The notes beneath the pieces are model-generated. The model did not search any database and was not told where the DNA came from. It saw only the letters and a list, made by a program, of their open reading frames with translations. A stretch of DNA of 64,000 nucleotides from Leptolyngbya sp. Heron Island J (GTDB taxonomy: Bacteria; Cyanobacteriota; Cyanobacteriia; Phormidesmidales; Phormidesmidaceae), in assembly GCF_000482245.1 (NCBI RefSeq), contig NZ_AWNH01000060.1, forward strand, positions 124,001-188,000, given 5' to 3'. Below are positions 20,009-29,174 of this stretch, one piece after another. The translations under genes and the position numbers were made by a program. Position 1 is the stretch's first letter. Every line of letters starts with the position of its first letter.

Positions 20009-20489
20009 CGTTCTTTAATGTCTCCTGTAAATTGTGCCATAGCGTATCGTGCCAGCCCATGGGCCAGCTCAGCTCAGCCTGGCGGCCAACGTCTGCGTAA
20101 GCTAAATTCAACCTAATGGGACTATCCGGCAAATACTGTAACCTTTCGACCCACTCGATCACTAATATTCCAGGGTCTACGTCTTCCCCGTCCCAGTAGG
20201 TCTCTAAATAAAGACTATTGGCCCCTGCCCTATCCAAACGATATAAATCAACATGGTAGAGAGGTACCCGTCCCGTTAGATACTCATTGATCAGCGTAAA
20301 GGTGGGGCTATCAATAGTCTGCTCAATGCCTAGCCCTGCTCCTAAACCCTGAGTAAAGCTAGTTTTACCACTACCTAAAGGTCCTGACAGTAAGATCACT
20401 GCTCCTGCTGGCAAGCGCTGTCCCATCAGCCAGCCCAGGCGATGGGTTGCCTGCAGATCCGGTAACTGAATTGAAATGACCATTGGCAT
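19983..20489 (-). CDS. tsaE: tRNA threonylcarbamoyladenosine synthesis ATPase TsaE
   Basis: ATPase that works with TsaB, TsaD and TsaC to place t6A at position 37 of ANN-decoding tRNAs. P-loop LSGPLGSGKTSF is near residues 34-45, SPTFTLINEY near 62-71, and the Walker B-like YHVDLYRLD near 78-86. Length (168) is normal. An alternative start two codons downstream (MVISIQ) is possible. It is followed directly by the overlapping EVE-domain gene. Confidence 0.92.
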   Translation of the reverse strand: MPMVISIQLPDLQATHRLGWLMGQRLPAGAVILLSGPLGSGKTSFTQGLGAGLGIEQTIDSPTFTLINEYLTGRVPLYHVDLYRLDRAGANSLYLETYWDGEDVDPGILVIEWVERLQYLPDSPIRLNLAYADVGRQAELSWPMGWHDTLWHNLQETLKNDEVLVDEV

Positions 20490-20601
20490 TACTAACGTTG
20501 AAGCAGGTTGAGTTCAGGAAACCAACCTTGGATGGGCAACCCTCCAACTGTATCGTTAATCTAATAGCGAGTTACACCGAGTTCAGGACAAGCAGTACTG
20601 C

Positions 20602-21216
20602 ATGATTATCACGGTAGCCAGTTTCAAAGGGGGAGTCGGCAAAACCACTACCGCCATTCACCTGGCCGCATTTTTCCAAGGTAAAGGAAAAACCTTATTA
20701 ATCGATGCAGATCCCAACTGTTCAGCTTTAGGTTGGGCCAGTCGTGGGGAACTGCCGTTTACAGTGGTTAATCAGTGGCAGGCAGAAGCTCAGACTGAAA
20801 CCTATGAGCATGTCATCATTGATACTCAAGCGCGGCCCACCACCGAAGATTTAGCAGCTTTAGCCAATACGTGTGATTTACTGGTGTTGCCCACCATGCC
20901 AGATATTTTGTCTTTGGATGCCCTGGTTTTAACTATCGAATATCTTAAATCTATTCAAACAAGTCAGTATCGCATCTTAATTACGTCCATTCCGCCTAAG
21001 CCGAGTCGAGCAGGGGATGAGGTGAAAGAACTACTTAAGGAAGCGGATATTCCTATCTTTGATGTGGGCATTGGCCGTCTGGCCGCGTTTCAAAAAGCAG
21101 CTATGCAAGGTGTGCCTGTCTATGCCATTAAGGATCAGCGATCTGAGAAGGGTTGGCAGGAATATGAGGCAGTTGGCAATGAAATTCTTAATTTGATCAT
21201 GATGAAAGGACAATAA
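20602..21216 (+). CDS. Orphan ParA-family ATPase
   Basis: A minimal ParA/MinD-type ATPase (204 residues). The deviant Walker A KGGVGKTT is at residues 9-16, the Walker A-prime LLIDADPN near 34-41, and the IIDTQARPT switch near 72-80. There is no adjacent parB or centromere-like repeat, so chromosome partitioning is not implied. Small orphan ParA proteins often position protein cargo such as carboxysomes or chemoreceptor clusters; which one applies here is unknown. It starts about 110 bp after the divergent tsaE start and ends before a strong terminator. Confidence 0.82.
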   Translation: MIITVASFKGGVGKTTTAIHLAAFFQGKGKTLLIDADPNCSALGWASRGELPFTVVNQWQAEAQTETYEHVIIDTQARPTTEDLAALANTCDLLVLPTMPDILSLDALVLTIEYLKSIQTSQYRILITSIPPKPSRAGDEVKELLKEADIPIFDVGIGRLAAFQKAAMQGVPVYAIKDQRSEKGWQEYEAVGNEILNLIMMKGQ

Positions 21217-21271
21217 CCTTTGGGAGGCAATGGAATTGTCCAGATGAATGCCTGCGTTAACAGTCACTTAA

Positions 21272-21303
21272 ACAAATCCCTGACCATTTGGTCAGGGATT
21301 TGT
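21272..21303. terminator. Strong bidirectional terminator hairpin
   Basis: A perfect 14-bp stem, ACAAATCCCTGACC (21272-21285) with its complement (21290-21303), and loop ATTT. Short A-rich and T-rich flanks lie on either side. It sits between the convergent parA and BI-1 genes. Confidence 0.75.
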
Positions 21304-21330
21304 GCGTTTTGTGGGGTGTGGCTATGGTGA

Positions 21331-22014
21331 TTAGCGGCGAGAAGACATCAGGATACGTAACACATACCAGAACAGGAGCATCACTGCAGCAAACAACTCT
21401 AACGACGCTGCCACATGTTGGGTTGTGGAATAGCGATACATCACGTTAGATGTTTTGTACAAAATGGCTGCACTTGCGAAGGCAACCATAAAGAAAGAAA
21501 AGATTAACCCCAAGGAAAAACCAAAGAGCAAGCTACAGACAATGAGTCCGAGGGCTACCATGCCTGCAATTTTGAGGATGCCCCCTAAAAATGAAAAATC
21601 TTTGCCTGAGGTAAAAGCAACTGCTGTTAAACCACCAAAGAGAAATAGGGTAATCACTGCAGCAGTGGGCAAGACTGATGGGTCAGACCTTAACACTGCT
21701 ACCACCAGCAATGGTGCAAAAATAATTGCCTCACCAATAATGTATAGACCTAAGCCCATATACTGAGCGTTGATATCATCGGCTTTAGCTGCCATGTTAC
21801 TAGCCAGGTAACCTAGCAAAGCAAATCCTCCCAACAGGGCTAACCAGCCAATCCGACTGCCAAGGAAGAAACTAGCCAGTAATGGGGCAATCCCCAGCTG
21901 GAAGAATAAAAATTCAACCACTACAAACGCACCTACTGCCCCAGCAAGATGGGTGTAGGTACGCTTAATAAATTCTGCCCGCTCACTAGGGCGAGCCTGA
22001 GCCACCATAACCAT
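21331..22014 (-). CDS. Bax inhibitor-1 / YccA family membrane protein
   Basis: A 227-residue BI-1/TMBIM-type protein with six to seven membrane segments. Examples are LAGAVGAFVVVEFLFFQLGI, LGLYIIGEAIIFAPLLVVAV and SLELFAAVMLLFWYVLRIL. N-terminal ERAEFIKRTYTHLAGAV is typical. Bacterial relatives include pH-sensitive calcium leak channels; the role in cyanobacteria is not established. The start is well supported by AGGAGG eight or so bases upstream. It lies alone between a terminator and the divergent ppx promoter region. Confidence 0.88.
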   Translation of the reverse strand: MVMVAQARPSERAEFIKRTYTHLAGAVGAFVVVEFLFFQLGIAPLLASFFLGSRIGWLALLGGFALLGYLASNMAAKADDINAQYMGLGLYIIGEAIIFAPLLVVAVLRSDPSVLPTAAVITLFLFGGLTAVAFTSGKDFSFLGGILKIAGMVALGLIVCSLLFGFSLGLIFSFFMVAFASAAILYKTSNVMYRYSTTQHVAASLELFAAVMLLFWYVLRILMSSRR

Positions 22015-22321
22015 TAAAAATGCCTCCTGTAGGCAAAAAAAGATGAGTCAGTGTGACAGCATGCAAATAGCAAACTGTCAATTAGCGATACCTCAATCAG
22101 AGGCTAACATACTTACCTGAGGGGCTGCTTCTTCCTAGAATAGGAACGATCTTGGACCCAAACCCTACATCTTTAGACATATAAAAGACATTTGAAAAAA
22201 CGTTATATCGGATACAAAGATAACGTTTTAGGATATAAAGCTGACAATAAAGTCCTGTATTGCTGATTTCGGTAGAAGTACTGGAATTGTATGATGATTA
22301 CCACATTGTTCAATATTCACA
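22015..22321. other. Divergent promoter region with a 10-bp inverted repeat
   Basis: 307 bp between the divergent BI-1 and ppx genes. AAAACGTTAT (22197-22206) is exactly repeated in inverse as ATAACGTTTT (22220-22229) with a 13-bp spacer. There is no T-run after it, so it looks more like an operator or leader hairpin than a terminator. It lies about 95 bp upstream of ppx. Nothing else stands out. Confidence 0.35.
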
Positions 22322-23986
22322 ATGGTTGATTCAGCCACTGCTCGCCTAGGCCAGATGGTCTACGCTCCCAGCCTTTCGGAAACCTCGGTTGAGCTACGCC
22401 AATTGCTTCAGGGAGAGCGCATCTTAGCTGCCATTGATGTTGGAACCAACTCAGTCCATATGGTGGTTGTCAAGATTCAACCAGAGTTGCCTGCGTTCAC
22501 CATTATTGGTCGTGAAAAAGATACGGTACGCCTTGGTAATTTTCGTCCGGGTACTAATTGTCTGTCGGACGAAGCCATGGCGCGAGGGATTGCTGCTCTA
22601 AAGCGGTGTAAACAAATTGCTGACAGTCATCATGCTGATGATATTGTCACGGTTGCGACTAGTGCTACCCGTGAAGCTAGTAATGGTCAATTGTTTATCG
22701 AGCGGGTGAAGCAGGAGGTTGGCCTTGATATCAGCCTAATTTCTGGTCTTGAAGAAGCCCGACGTATTTATCTGGGTGTGCTGTCTGGTATGGAACTGCA
22801 CGGCAAACCTCATGCCATCATCGATATTGGCGGTGGTTCTACTGAACTCATTTTAGGCACTGGAGAACGCCATCGGTTTCTGAGTAGTACTAAGGTGGGA
22901 GCTGTCAGGCTGAATGCCCAAATGGTGACGACTAATCCCATCAGTCACGAAGAATTCTTGCAGCTGCAAGCCTATGTGCGAGGACGGCTTGAGCCTAGCG
23001 TTGATGAGCTAAAAGCTAAGCTGTCTGCAGAAGAATCTTTAGCGTTGGTGGGGACCTCTGGGACGGTGGAATCCCTGGCAATGCTAACAGCTATTGAGAA
23101 GCTAGGAACGGTGCCTGCTCGCATTAATGGATACACCATGACGCTGGCAGAGTTGGAGCGGTGTACCCAAAAACTGCGGCGGATGAGCTTTAGTGGGCGG
23201 CTCAAGCTGCCGGAGATTTCTACCCGACGAGCTGAAATCATTGTGCCTGGGGCTGTCATCCTACAGGAAGCGATGCGAATGCTGGGTGTTGATCGCATTA
23301 CTGTGTGCGAGCATGCTCTACGAGAAGGTTTGGTAGTGGACTGGATGCTCACCCATGGTCTGATCGAAGACCGGATGCAGTATCAGCAGTCAGTGCGTGA
23401 ACGCAGTGTCATGAAAGCTGCTCATAAGTATCGGGTTGATAAACCGCATAGTGAGCTAGTGGCTAAATTTGCCCTGGATTTATTTGACCAAACTCGGGGA
23501 CTGCTCCATGAGTGGGGGCCTTTAGAGCGGGAAATCTTGTGGGCGGCTGCGATGCTTCACAACTGTGGCCATTTTGTTAGTCATGGTTCTCACCATAAGC
23601 ATTCTTATTATTTGATTCGCAATGGAGAGTTGTTGGGGTTTACTAGCATCGAAATTGAGTTGATTGCGAATCTTGCTCGCTACCATCGGAAGAGTTCACC
23701 TAAACTCAAGCACGACCCGTATAAGGCGCTGACTAAAACAAGTCGCAAAATTGTTAGCCAGCTGAGTTCGATGTTGCGAGTTGCAGTAGGACTGGACCGG
23801 CGACGATTGGGTGCGATCGCAAGTTTCCAAACCAGCTATGATCCCCAGACCCATAGAATGACCCTGCGCTTTACCCCGGCCCGCACTAACGAAAAGTGTG
23901 AGCTAGAGGTTTGGAGCGTGAATGACAAGAAAGCCTGCTTTGAGCAAGAGTTTGATCTAAAACTAGAAATTCACCCTGCCAGTTGA
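22322..23986 (+). CDS. ppx: Exopolyphosphatase (Ppx/GppA family)
   Basis: Hydrolyses terminal phosphates of polyphosphate or converts pppGpp. It has an ASKHA fold with phosphate-1 motif AAIDVGTNSVHMVV near residues 36-49, SATREASNG near 112-120 and phosphate-2 motif IDIGGGSTELIL near 163-174. A C-terminal HD-like domain contains AAMLHNCGHFVSHGSHHKHS. Length (554) is that of the long Ppx type with an HD-like domain. Choice between Ppx and GppA activity cannot be made from motifs, but cyanobacterial single copies are usually called ppx. Confidence 0.9.
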   Translation: MVDSATARLGQMVYAPSLSETSVELRQLLQGERILAAIDVGTNSVHMVVVKIQPELPAFTIIGREKDTVRLGNFRPGTNCLSDEAMARGIAALKRCKQIADSHHADDIVTVATSATREASNGQLFIERVKQEVGLDISLISGLEEARRIYLGVLSGMELHGKPHAIIDIGGGSTELILGTGERHRFLSSTKVGAVRLNAQMVTTNPISHEEFLQLQAYVRGRLEPSVDELKAKLSAEESLALVGTSGTVESLAMLTAIEKLGTVPARINGYTMTLAELERCTQKLRRMSFSGRLKLPEISTRRAEIIVPGAVILQEAMRMLGVDRITVCEHALREGLVVDWMLTHGLIEDRMQYQQSVRERSVMKAAHKYRVDKPHSELVAKFALDLFDQTRGLLHEWGPLEREILWAAAMLHNCGHFVSHGSHHKHSYYLIRNGELLGFTSIEIELIANLARYHRKSSPKLKHDPYKALTKTSRKIVSQLSSMLRVAVGLDRRRLGAIASFQTSYDPQTHRMTLRFTPARTNEKCELEVWSVNDKKACFEQEFDLKLEIHPAS

Positions 23987-24060
23987 TCTAGAGTTGTTCT
24001 GGAACTTAAAGAGTTTGTTCAGCTGTAGACTGCTCTGCACAAATCCCTGCTTCAAATCTA

Positions 24061-24837
24061 ATGGCTATGGCTTCTGATTCTGTTGATACTCCGCAAGTTT
24101 GGGATACCGCTCGCTACCAAGACCAACACAGCTTTGTTTGGCAGTATGGGACTGCTCTAATCGACTTGCTCGCTCCCCAGCCAGGGGAGCGCATTCTAGA
24201 TCTGGGATGTGGCACCGGACAGCTAACCCAGGCTTTAGCAGCAACCGGTGCGATTGTGAGTGGGATCGATGCAGATGCTGCCATGATTGCTACGGCTCAG
24301 CAGCACTATCCCGAGCTATCGTTTGCTGTAGCTGATGCCTGTAATTTTCGAGTAAAGCAGCCCGTTGACGCTATCTTTTCCAATGCTGTGCTGCACTGGG
24401 TTAAACCACCGGAACAGGCTGTTCAAGCGGTCGTCAATGCCTTGAAACCGGGTGGTAGATTTGTAGTCGAATTCGGCGGCAAGGGCAATGTACACGCTAT
24501 TGTCAAGGCCGTTGAAACGATTCGACAACAGGAGAATTTGAGTCCCTGGTACTTTCCCCGTATTGGCGAATATGCCCATCTGCTAGAAACCTACGGTTTA
24601 GAAGTTACCTTTGCAGCCATGATTGATCGCCCTACGCCCTTAAATGATGGTGAGCAAGGGTTGGCCAACTGGCTCAAGATGTTTGGCAATGCCCTGCTGG
24701 CAGGACTGAGTACAGACGATGTAGAAGTCTTGCTGCGAGAGGTTGAAGCCTTTTTGCGACCTCAACTACACGATGGCCGCCAATGGGTCGCAGACTACCG
24801 TCGACTACGTCTAGTAGCGATTAAATCATCTGCATGA
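24061..24837 (+). CDS. Class I SAM-dependent methyltransferase
   Basis: A 258-residue methyltransferase with SAM-binding motif I ILDLGCGTGQLTQ near residues 44-56, acidic post-I SGIDAD, and motif with DAIFSNAVLHWV near 101-112. The general layout resembles trans-aconitate 2-methyltransferase and related small-molecule methyltransferases. Substrate is unknown. It begins 75 bp after ppx and may be co-transcribed with it. Confidence 0.8.
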   Translation: MAMASDSVDTPQVWDTARYQDQHSFVWQYGTALIDLLAPQPGERILDLGCGTGQLTQALAATGAIVSGIDADAAMIATAQQHYPELSFAVADACNFRVKQPVDAIFSNAVLHWVKPPEQAVQAVVNALKPGGRFVVEFGGKGNVHAIVKAVETIRQQENLSPWYFPRIGEYAHLLETYGLEVTFAAMIDRPTPLNDGEQGLANWLKMFGNALLAGLSTDDVEVLLREVEAFLRPQLHDGRQWVADYRRLRLVAIKSSA

Positions 24838-25093
24838 CTTCTGTATAACTGCAGAGAGGTTGGATGAGCTGGTTATCTCAGGAGCGGTGCAGCTGCTGAG
24901 CGTGCTGCCATATGATCAGCTGTTTCTAGATAAATCAACCCCTGCAGATTGGTATTTATAAACAAATTTAAGTGAGGCTTTCCGTTATGATGCGATGATG
25001 GGGCAAGTCCATTTGGTACCTGAGCATCGTGATCGCGTTGCCTACCATGGGCTCCATAACACCTCACGTTGGCACCACGGAGCGGCTGAAACT

Positions 25094-25849
25094 ATGGCAA
25101 ATGCAGTGCTAGAAAGCGATTTAGATCTTGAAGCACTCAATAAGACCCTAGCGGATATGGATGCCTCCAAACTCGTAGCCTGGGGCGTTGAGACCTTTGG
25201 TGAAACCCTAGTAATGAGTACTAGCTTTGGTATTCAGTCAGCTGTCATGCTGCATCTGGTTACTCAGGTGATGCCAAATATTCCGGTAATTTGGGTAGAT
25301 ACGGGCTATCTGCCTGCAGAGACCTATCGCTTTGCTGAGGACCTGACTAAGCGACTGCAGCTCAATCTGCAAGTGTATCAATCCTCGATGAGTCCGGCTC
25401 GTATGGAAGCGATCTATGGGCAACTCTGGGATCAAGATAATGTCAGTGCCCTCAACCGCTACGACTATATTCGCAAGGTTGAGCCTATGCAGCGTGCCCT
25501 CAAGGATCTGGGGGCAAAAGCATGGCTGGCTGGATTGCGAGCTAATCAGACATCGCATCGTCAGACCCTGGGGCGGATTGCTCAGCAGAATAATATTTAT
25601 AAGCTGCATCCAATTTTGTCCTGGAATTCGCGGGATGTGTATAAGTATTTGACGACCTATGATTTGCCGTATCATCCTCTGTTTGATCAGGGATATGTAA
25701 CGGTGGGTGATTGGCATTCGAGCCGTCCGATGACGGCGGCTGACGAGGATGAGCGGGCGACCCGCTTTAAGGGTTTAAAACAGGAGTGTGGGCTACATTT
25801 ACCTCAAACTCAAGGGGAAGCAGAGAGTTTGAATTCAAGTTCGTTGTAG
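25094..25849 (+). CDS. cysH: Phosphoadenylyl-sulfate reductase (thioredoxin-dependent)
   Basis: Reduces PAPS to sulfite in assimilatory sulfate reduction. Marks are [14 protein letters not shown] near residues 42-55, the [14 protein letters not shown] loop, [10 protein letters not shown] (an SGLR-type motif), and C-terminal active-site Cys in QECGLHLP. The paired cysteines of the iron-sulfur APS reductase type are absent, favouring the PAPS enzyme. A frame runs up to ATG 24995, but the family N-terminus fits ATG 25094, with GGAG 11 bases upstream (251 residues). Confidence 0.92.
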   Translation: MANAVLESDLDLEALNKTLADMDASKLVAWGVETFGETLVMSTSFGIQSAVMLHLVTQVMPNIPVIWVDTGYLPAETYRFAEDLTKRLQLNLQVYQSSMSPARMEAIYGQLWDQDNVSALNRYDYIRKVEPMQRALKDLGAKAWLAGLRANQTSHRQTLGRIAQQNNIYKLHPILSWNSRDVYKYLTTYDLPYHPLFDQGYVTVGDWHSSRPMTAADEDERATRFKGLKQECGLHLPQTQGEAESLNSSSL

Positions 25850-25866
25850 GGTCAAGGGAATCGGAG

Positions 25867-25886
25867 AGACGTTGCAGGCAACGTCT
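25867..25886. repeat. Palindromic repeat, 9-bp arms
   Basis: Arms AGACGTTGC (25867-25875) and GCAACGTCT (25878-25886) with a 2-nt centre. It lies between cysH and lnt, ending five bases before the lnt ATG. It shares the GTTGC-GCAAC core with the 59520 palindrome, so it probably belongs to the same dispersed repeat type. Confidence 0.65.
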
Positions 25887-25890
25887 GTAC

Positions 25891-27423
25891 ATGATGGCGA
25901 TATCTCATTTGACAGAGCCTTTAATCTCCAAAGCTAAATCTGCTGACAAGCTTGAGTATCTGGGGCTATTGGTGTCAGGTATTTTGATGGGGCTATGGCC
26001 TGCATGGCCACTAGCTTGGGTAGCATTGGCTCCACTTTGGTATGTGATTCATCGTGGAGGCAGTCTGCGTAGGAGTGCTTTCTGTGCTCTGATGTGGGGG
26101 GTGGGATACCATGGCGCGATGTTGGAGTGGGTACTACATTTGCATCCGCTGATGTGGTTAGGGGTGCCTTGGTTAGGGAGTATTGCGATCGCACTCTTTG
26201 CCTACACCTTTGTTACTCTCTGGGGAGCCGGTATCGCTGTTATGTGGGCTGTTGGTATGGCAGTTCTACGACAGATAGCTTCTTTGGGTAATCTCGGTCG
26301 AGTATTTGTTGGCACCGCTCTATGGTGTGGTATCGAGGCGTTGTGGAGTATTGGCCCACTGTATTGGACGTCATTAGCCATCACCCAGAGTCCTAGTAAT
26401 TTGGTGATTGTGCATTTGGCTCGATTATCGGGACATTTGACAATTACAGCTGCCATCGTGGCGGTCAATGGGGTGTTGGCTGTTTCAGCTGTTCGTTCTT
26501 ACTCTCGTCGCTGGCTGATGGCGGCTGTAGGATTGTTTGCGATCGCGCACCTGATTGGCTGGGGACTTTATCAACAACCTCTACAGGACCAACCAGCAGC
26601 AGCCCTAAACATTGGCATCATCCAGGGCAATATTCCTAGCCGAGAAAAGCTTACCTATCGAGGTGTGCGTCAGGCTGAAGATGTGTATCGCAACAACTAT
26701 CGCCAGCTAGCGCAGGACGGAGCGGATGCGGTGCTTACACCGGAGGGAGCGATTCCCACCCGGTGGAATCGCGAGACCAGCATTTTTAGTCAGGTTGTGC
26801 GCGAGGTTGGTGTCCCGCTGTGGCTGGGGACATTTGTTCCCACAGACAACGCACATATTTACCAAAGTTTGGTGGAGGTTGCTCCTAATAGCGCAGCACA
26901 ATATAACAAGATTAAGCTGGTGCCACTAGGAGAATATATTCCCCTGCAGTCTGTATTAGGAGATTTAATTTCTCGACTTTCTCCTATCAGTACAGATATG
27001 CTGCCAGGGCAGCTTAGCCAACGATTTGACTCTGCTCTAGGACAGGCGGCTGTCGGCATCTGTTATGATTCCGCCTATGATTGGATTTTTCGGCGGCAAG
27101 TGGCTCAAGGCGGAGAGTTTATTCTGACGGCGTCTAACAATGATCCGTATCCGCTTCGGATGATGGCGCAGCACCATGGACAGGATGTTATCCAGTCGAT
27201 TTCGACGGATCGGTGGGCAGCACGAAGCACCAATACTGGACTATCAGCAGTTGTTGATCCCCATGGACATACGCGATGGATGTCAGCTCCTTTGACGGTG
27301 GACACGCATATCGCGACTATTTATCGGCGCGATACTCAGACACTGTTTGTCAAACGGGGAGCCTGGTTAGTGCCAGTATTATTGATGTTGAGTGGTGTTT
27401 GGGTAGTGCGATCGCGAGACTGA
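25891..27423 (+). CDS. lnt: Apolipoprotein N-acyltransferase
   Basis: Adds the third acyl chain to lipoproteins at the outer face of the plasma membrane. An N-terminal block of about six to eight membrane segments precedes a carbon-nitrogen hydrolase domain. The putative catalytic triad is Glu in LTPEGAIPTRWN, Lys in YNKIKLVPLGEYIP and Cys in GICYDSAYDW. The frame opens at 25786 within cysH, but ATG 25891 (MMAISHLTE) gives the normal N-terminus and 510 residues. The next gene starts 3 bp after the stop. Confidence 0.92.
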   Translation: MMAISHLTEPLISKAKSADKLEYLGLLVSGILMGLWPAWPLAWVALAPLWYVIHRGGSLRRSAFCALMWGVGYHGAMLEWVLHLHPLMWLGVPWLGSIAIALFAYTFVTLWGAGIAVMWAVGMAVLRQIASLGNLGRVFVGTALWCGIEALWSIGPLYWTSLAITQSPSNLVIVHLARLSGHLTITAAIVAVNGVLAVSAVRSYSRRWLMAAVGLFAIAHLIGWGLYQQPLQDQPAAALNIGIIQGNIPSREKLTYRGVRQAEDVYRNNYRQLAQDGADAVLTPEGAIPTRWNRETSIFSQVVREVGVPLWLGTFVPTDNAHIYQSLVEVAPNSAAQYNKIKLVPLGEYIPLQSVLGDLISRLSPISTDMLPGQLSQRFDSALGQAAVGICYDSAYDWIFRRQVAQGGEFILTASNNDPYPLRMMAQHHGQDVIQSISTDRWAARSTNTGLSAVVDPHGHTRWMSAPLTVDTHIATIYRRDTQTLFVKRGAWLVPVLLMLSGVWVVRSRD

Positions 27424-27426
27424 ACG

Positions 27427-29073
27427 ATGAAACTACTACATGACCTTTCAGAGTTTAGCTCAGGGAACGATCTATCGTCCGCCCTGCATTATACCTACAC
27501 GGCAAAATGTTCTCAGACAGGTATGTTATGGCAGTTGCCCCGTACCGATGTAGTGGAGTCAATTGCTAAGGGGCTCATACAGCAACTGGCGATGACAACA
27601 TCTGACCAACTAGAGACCGGGAACCTCTATGGGGTGCTCTTAGCGCAGACAACGCATGGAGATAGGGTAGTTCTCAAAGGATTTTCCGGGTCATTAGCTG
27701 GGCAGAATCAAGGGGCAGGTTGGGTGCCTCCAGTGTCTGCTCAGGCGAAGCTGGCTTTGACTGAGACCCAGACGCTAGCCAAGCTTGATCGGTTGAAGCA
27801 GGAACTTGTTATGTTCCATCAGCTCCCTGTGCATGTGGCTTATGGACAGATGGTTCAGTACTATGCTGAGCGACTACAACAGCTAACGGTGAGGCATCGG
27901 CAGAGGAAACAGGGGCGCGATCGCGATCGCAGCCATTACCACAACATCCTACAAGGAGATGCCCTAACCAAAGCGCTAAACAGATTAAAAAGAGAAAGCC
28001 AACAAGACAGCATTGAACGTCGTCACCTAAAACAAGAGCGTGCTCGGGAGCTTGCGCCCTTGACTGAAGCAATCGCCCAAGCCGAGCAACACATGCAGTT
28101 GCTCAAGCAAGAATATACAGCACTTTCTCGACAGTGGCAGGTTCAACTTCAGAGTGCTTATGCGATTCAGAGAATTGGAGACAAAATAGAGCCTAGTGGT
28201 AAGGACATTCCAAATACTATCTACGATGCTGTCATAGAGAGAGTTTGTCAGCGGGCTGCTGCTAAACTCTTACACTATGCAGCTACTCACGATCTCAAGC
28301 CTCTTGCTATGGCAGAGTTTTGGTGGGGAAAGCCACAAGGAGACTGTTTTTCAGAACAATTTTATGGAGCCTCTTTAGAAGACTGCCAAACCTTGATGCA
28401 TATCTCTCAGCTGTCGGTTTTACCTCCACCAAAGAACCCATCGTTATCCCTTCCCATTCTCTATCAAGATGATGCAATCATCGTGGTCGACAAACCAGCA
28501 GGACTGCTCTCGGTGCCGGGACGTAGGCATGATCTTCAGGACAGTGTGCTCAGTCGTCTTCGGTATCAGTTACCGGACTATGATTTTGTACAAGTTGTGC
28601 ATCGTCTGGATCAGGCGACGTCTGGCCTTTTAGTCTTATCCACATCCCGTAGTGCTCATAAAGCGTTAGGACAACAGTTTGCTGATCATCAAATTTTTAA
28701 AACCTACGAGGCTGTGCTCCGACAACCAATTGCTCCAGTAGTGGGTGTGATTGAGTTACCCCTTTGGAGCAATCCGAATGAACGTCCCAGACAATCGGTC
28801 AATGCCGAGTATGGTAAACCAAGTGTGACTCACTTTAAGGTGTTGCAAGCAGGTGATAGCCCCAGGGTTCAGTTTGTACCCCATACAGGACGAACTCATC
28901 AGCTCCGGGTGCATGCAGCACATCCACAAGGGTTAAATTCACCCATCGTTGGCGATTCGTTATATGGGCAGCCTAATCAGGCAGAACGGCTACATCTGCA
29001 TGCTAAGTCTCTTCAGTTAATTCATCCAATTACGAAAAAGCGCTTGCAGTTCACTAGCGAGGTTCCATTTTAA
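27427..29073 (+). CDS. RluA-family pseudouridine synthase with long N-terminal extension
   Basis: Isomerises uridine to pseudouridine in RNA, probably rRNA or tRNA. The catalytic domain occupies about residues 345-548, with YQDDAIIVVDKPAGLLSVPG, catalytic Asp395 in HRLDQATSGLLVLS, and C-terminal GRTHQLRVHAAHP. The first 330 or so residues lack a known RNA-binding S4 domain. They contain a charged, coiled-coil-prone stretch (about 150-240, rich in K, R, E and Q) and a DNase/RNase-unlike globular N-terminus. This long architecture is also known in gamma-proteobacteria. The start lies 3 bp after lnt, so the two are co-transcribed. Confidence 0.85.
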   Translation: MKLLHDLSEFSSGNDLSSALHYTYTAKCSQTGMLWQLPRTDVVESIAKGLIQQLAMTTSDQLETGNLYGVLLAQTTHGDRVVLKGFSGSLAGQNQGAGWVPPVSAQAKLALTETQTLAKLDRLKQELVMFHQLPVHVAYGQMVQYYAERLQQLTVRHRQRKQGRDRDRSHYHNILQGDALTKALNRLKRESQQDSIERRHLKQERARELAPLTEAIAQAEQHMQLLKQEYTALSRQWQVQLQSAYAIQRIGDKIEPSGKDIPNTIYDAVIERVCQRAAAKLLHYAATHDLKPLAMAEFWWGKPQGDCFSEQFYGASLEDCQTLMHISQLSVLPPPKNPSLSLPILYQDDAIIVVDKPAGLLSVPGRRHDLQDSVLSRLRYQLPDYDFVQVVHRLDQATSGLLVLSTSRSAHKALGQQFADHQIFKTYEAVLRQPIAPVVGVIELPLWSNPNERPRQSVNAEYGKPSVTHFKVLQAGDSPRVQFVPHTGRTHQLRVHAAHPQGLNSPIVGDSLYGQPNQAERLHLHAKSLQLIHPITKKRLQFTSEVPF

Positions 29074-29174
29074 GGGTGATTCTGATTGAGGGACTACAAT
29101 GTCTGAAGGCATATCTGAGAGTAGGCACAAGGCTTTATCCCTACGAAAGTATCAGTTTTGTTGGAAGATAATGA

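Noticed and set aside
20602..21216. Plasmid partition locus
   Set aside because: There is no parB or iteron cluster, and the neighbours are chromosomal housekeeping genes.
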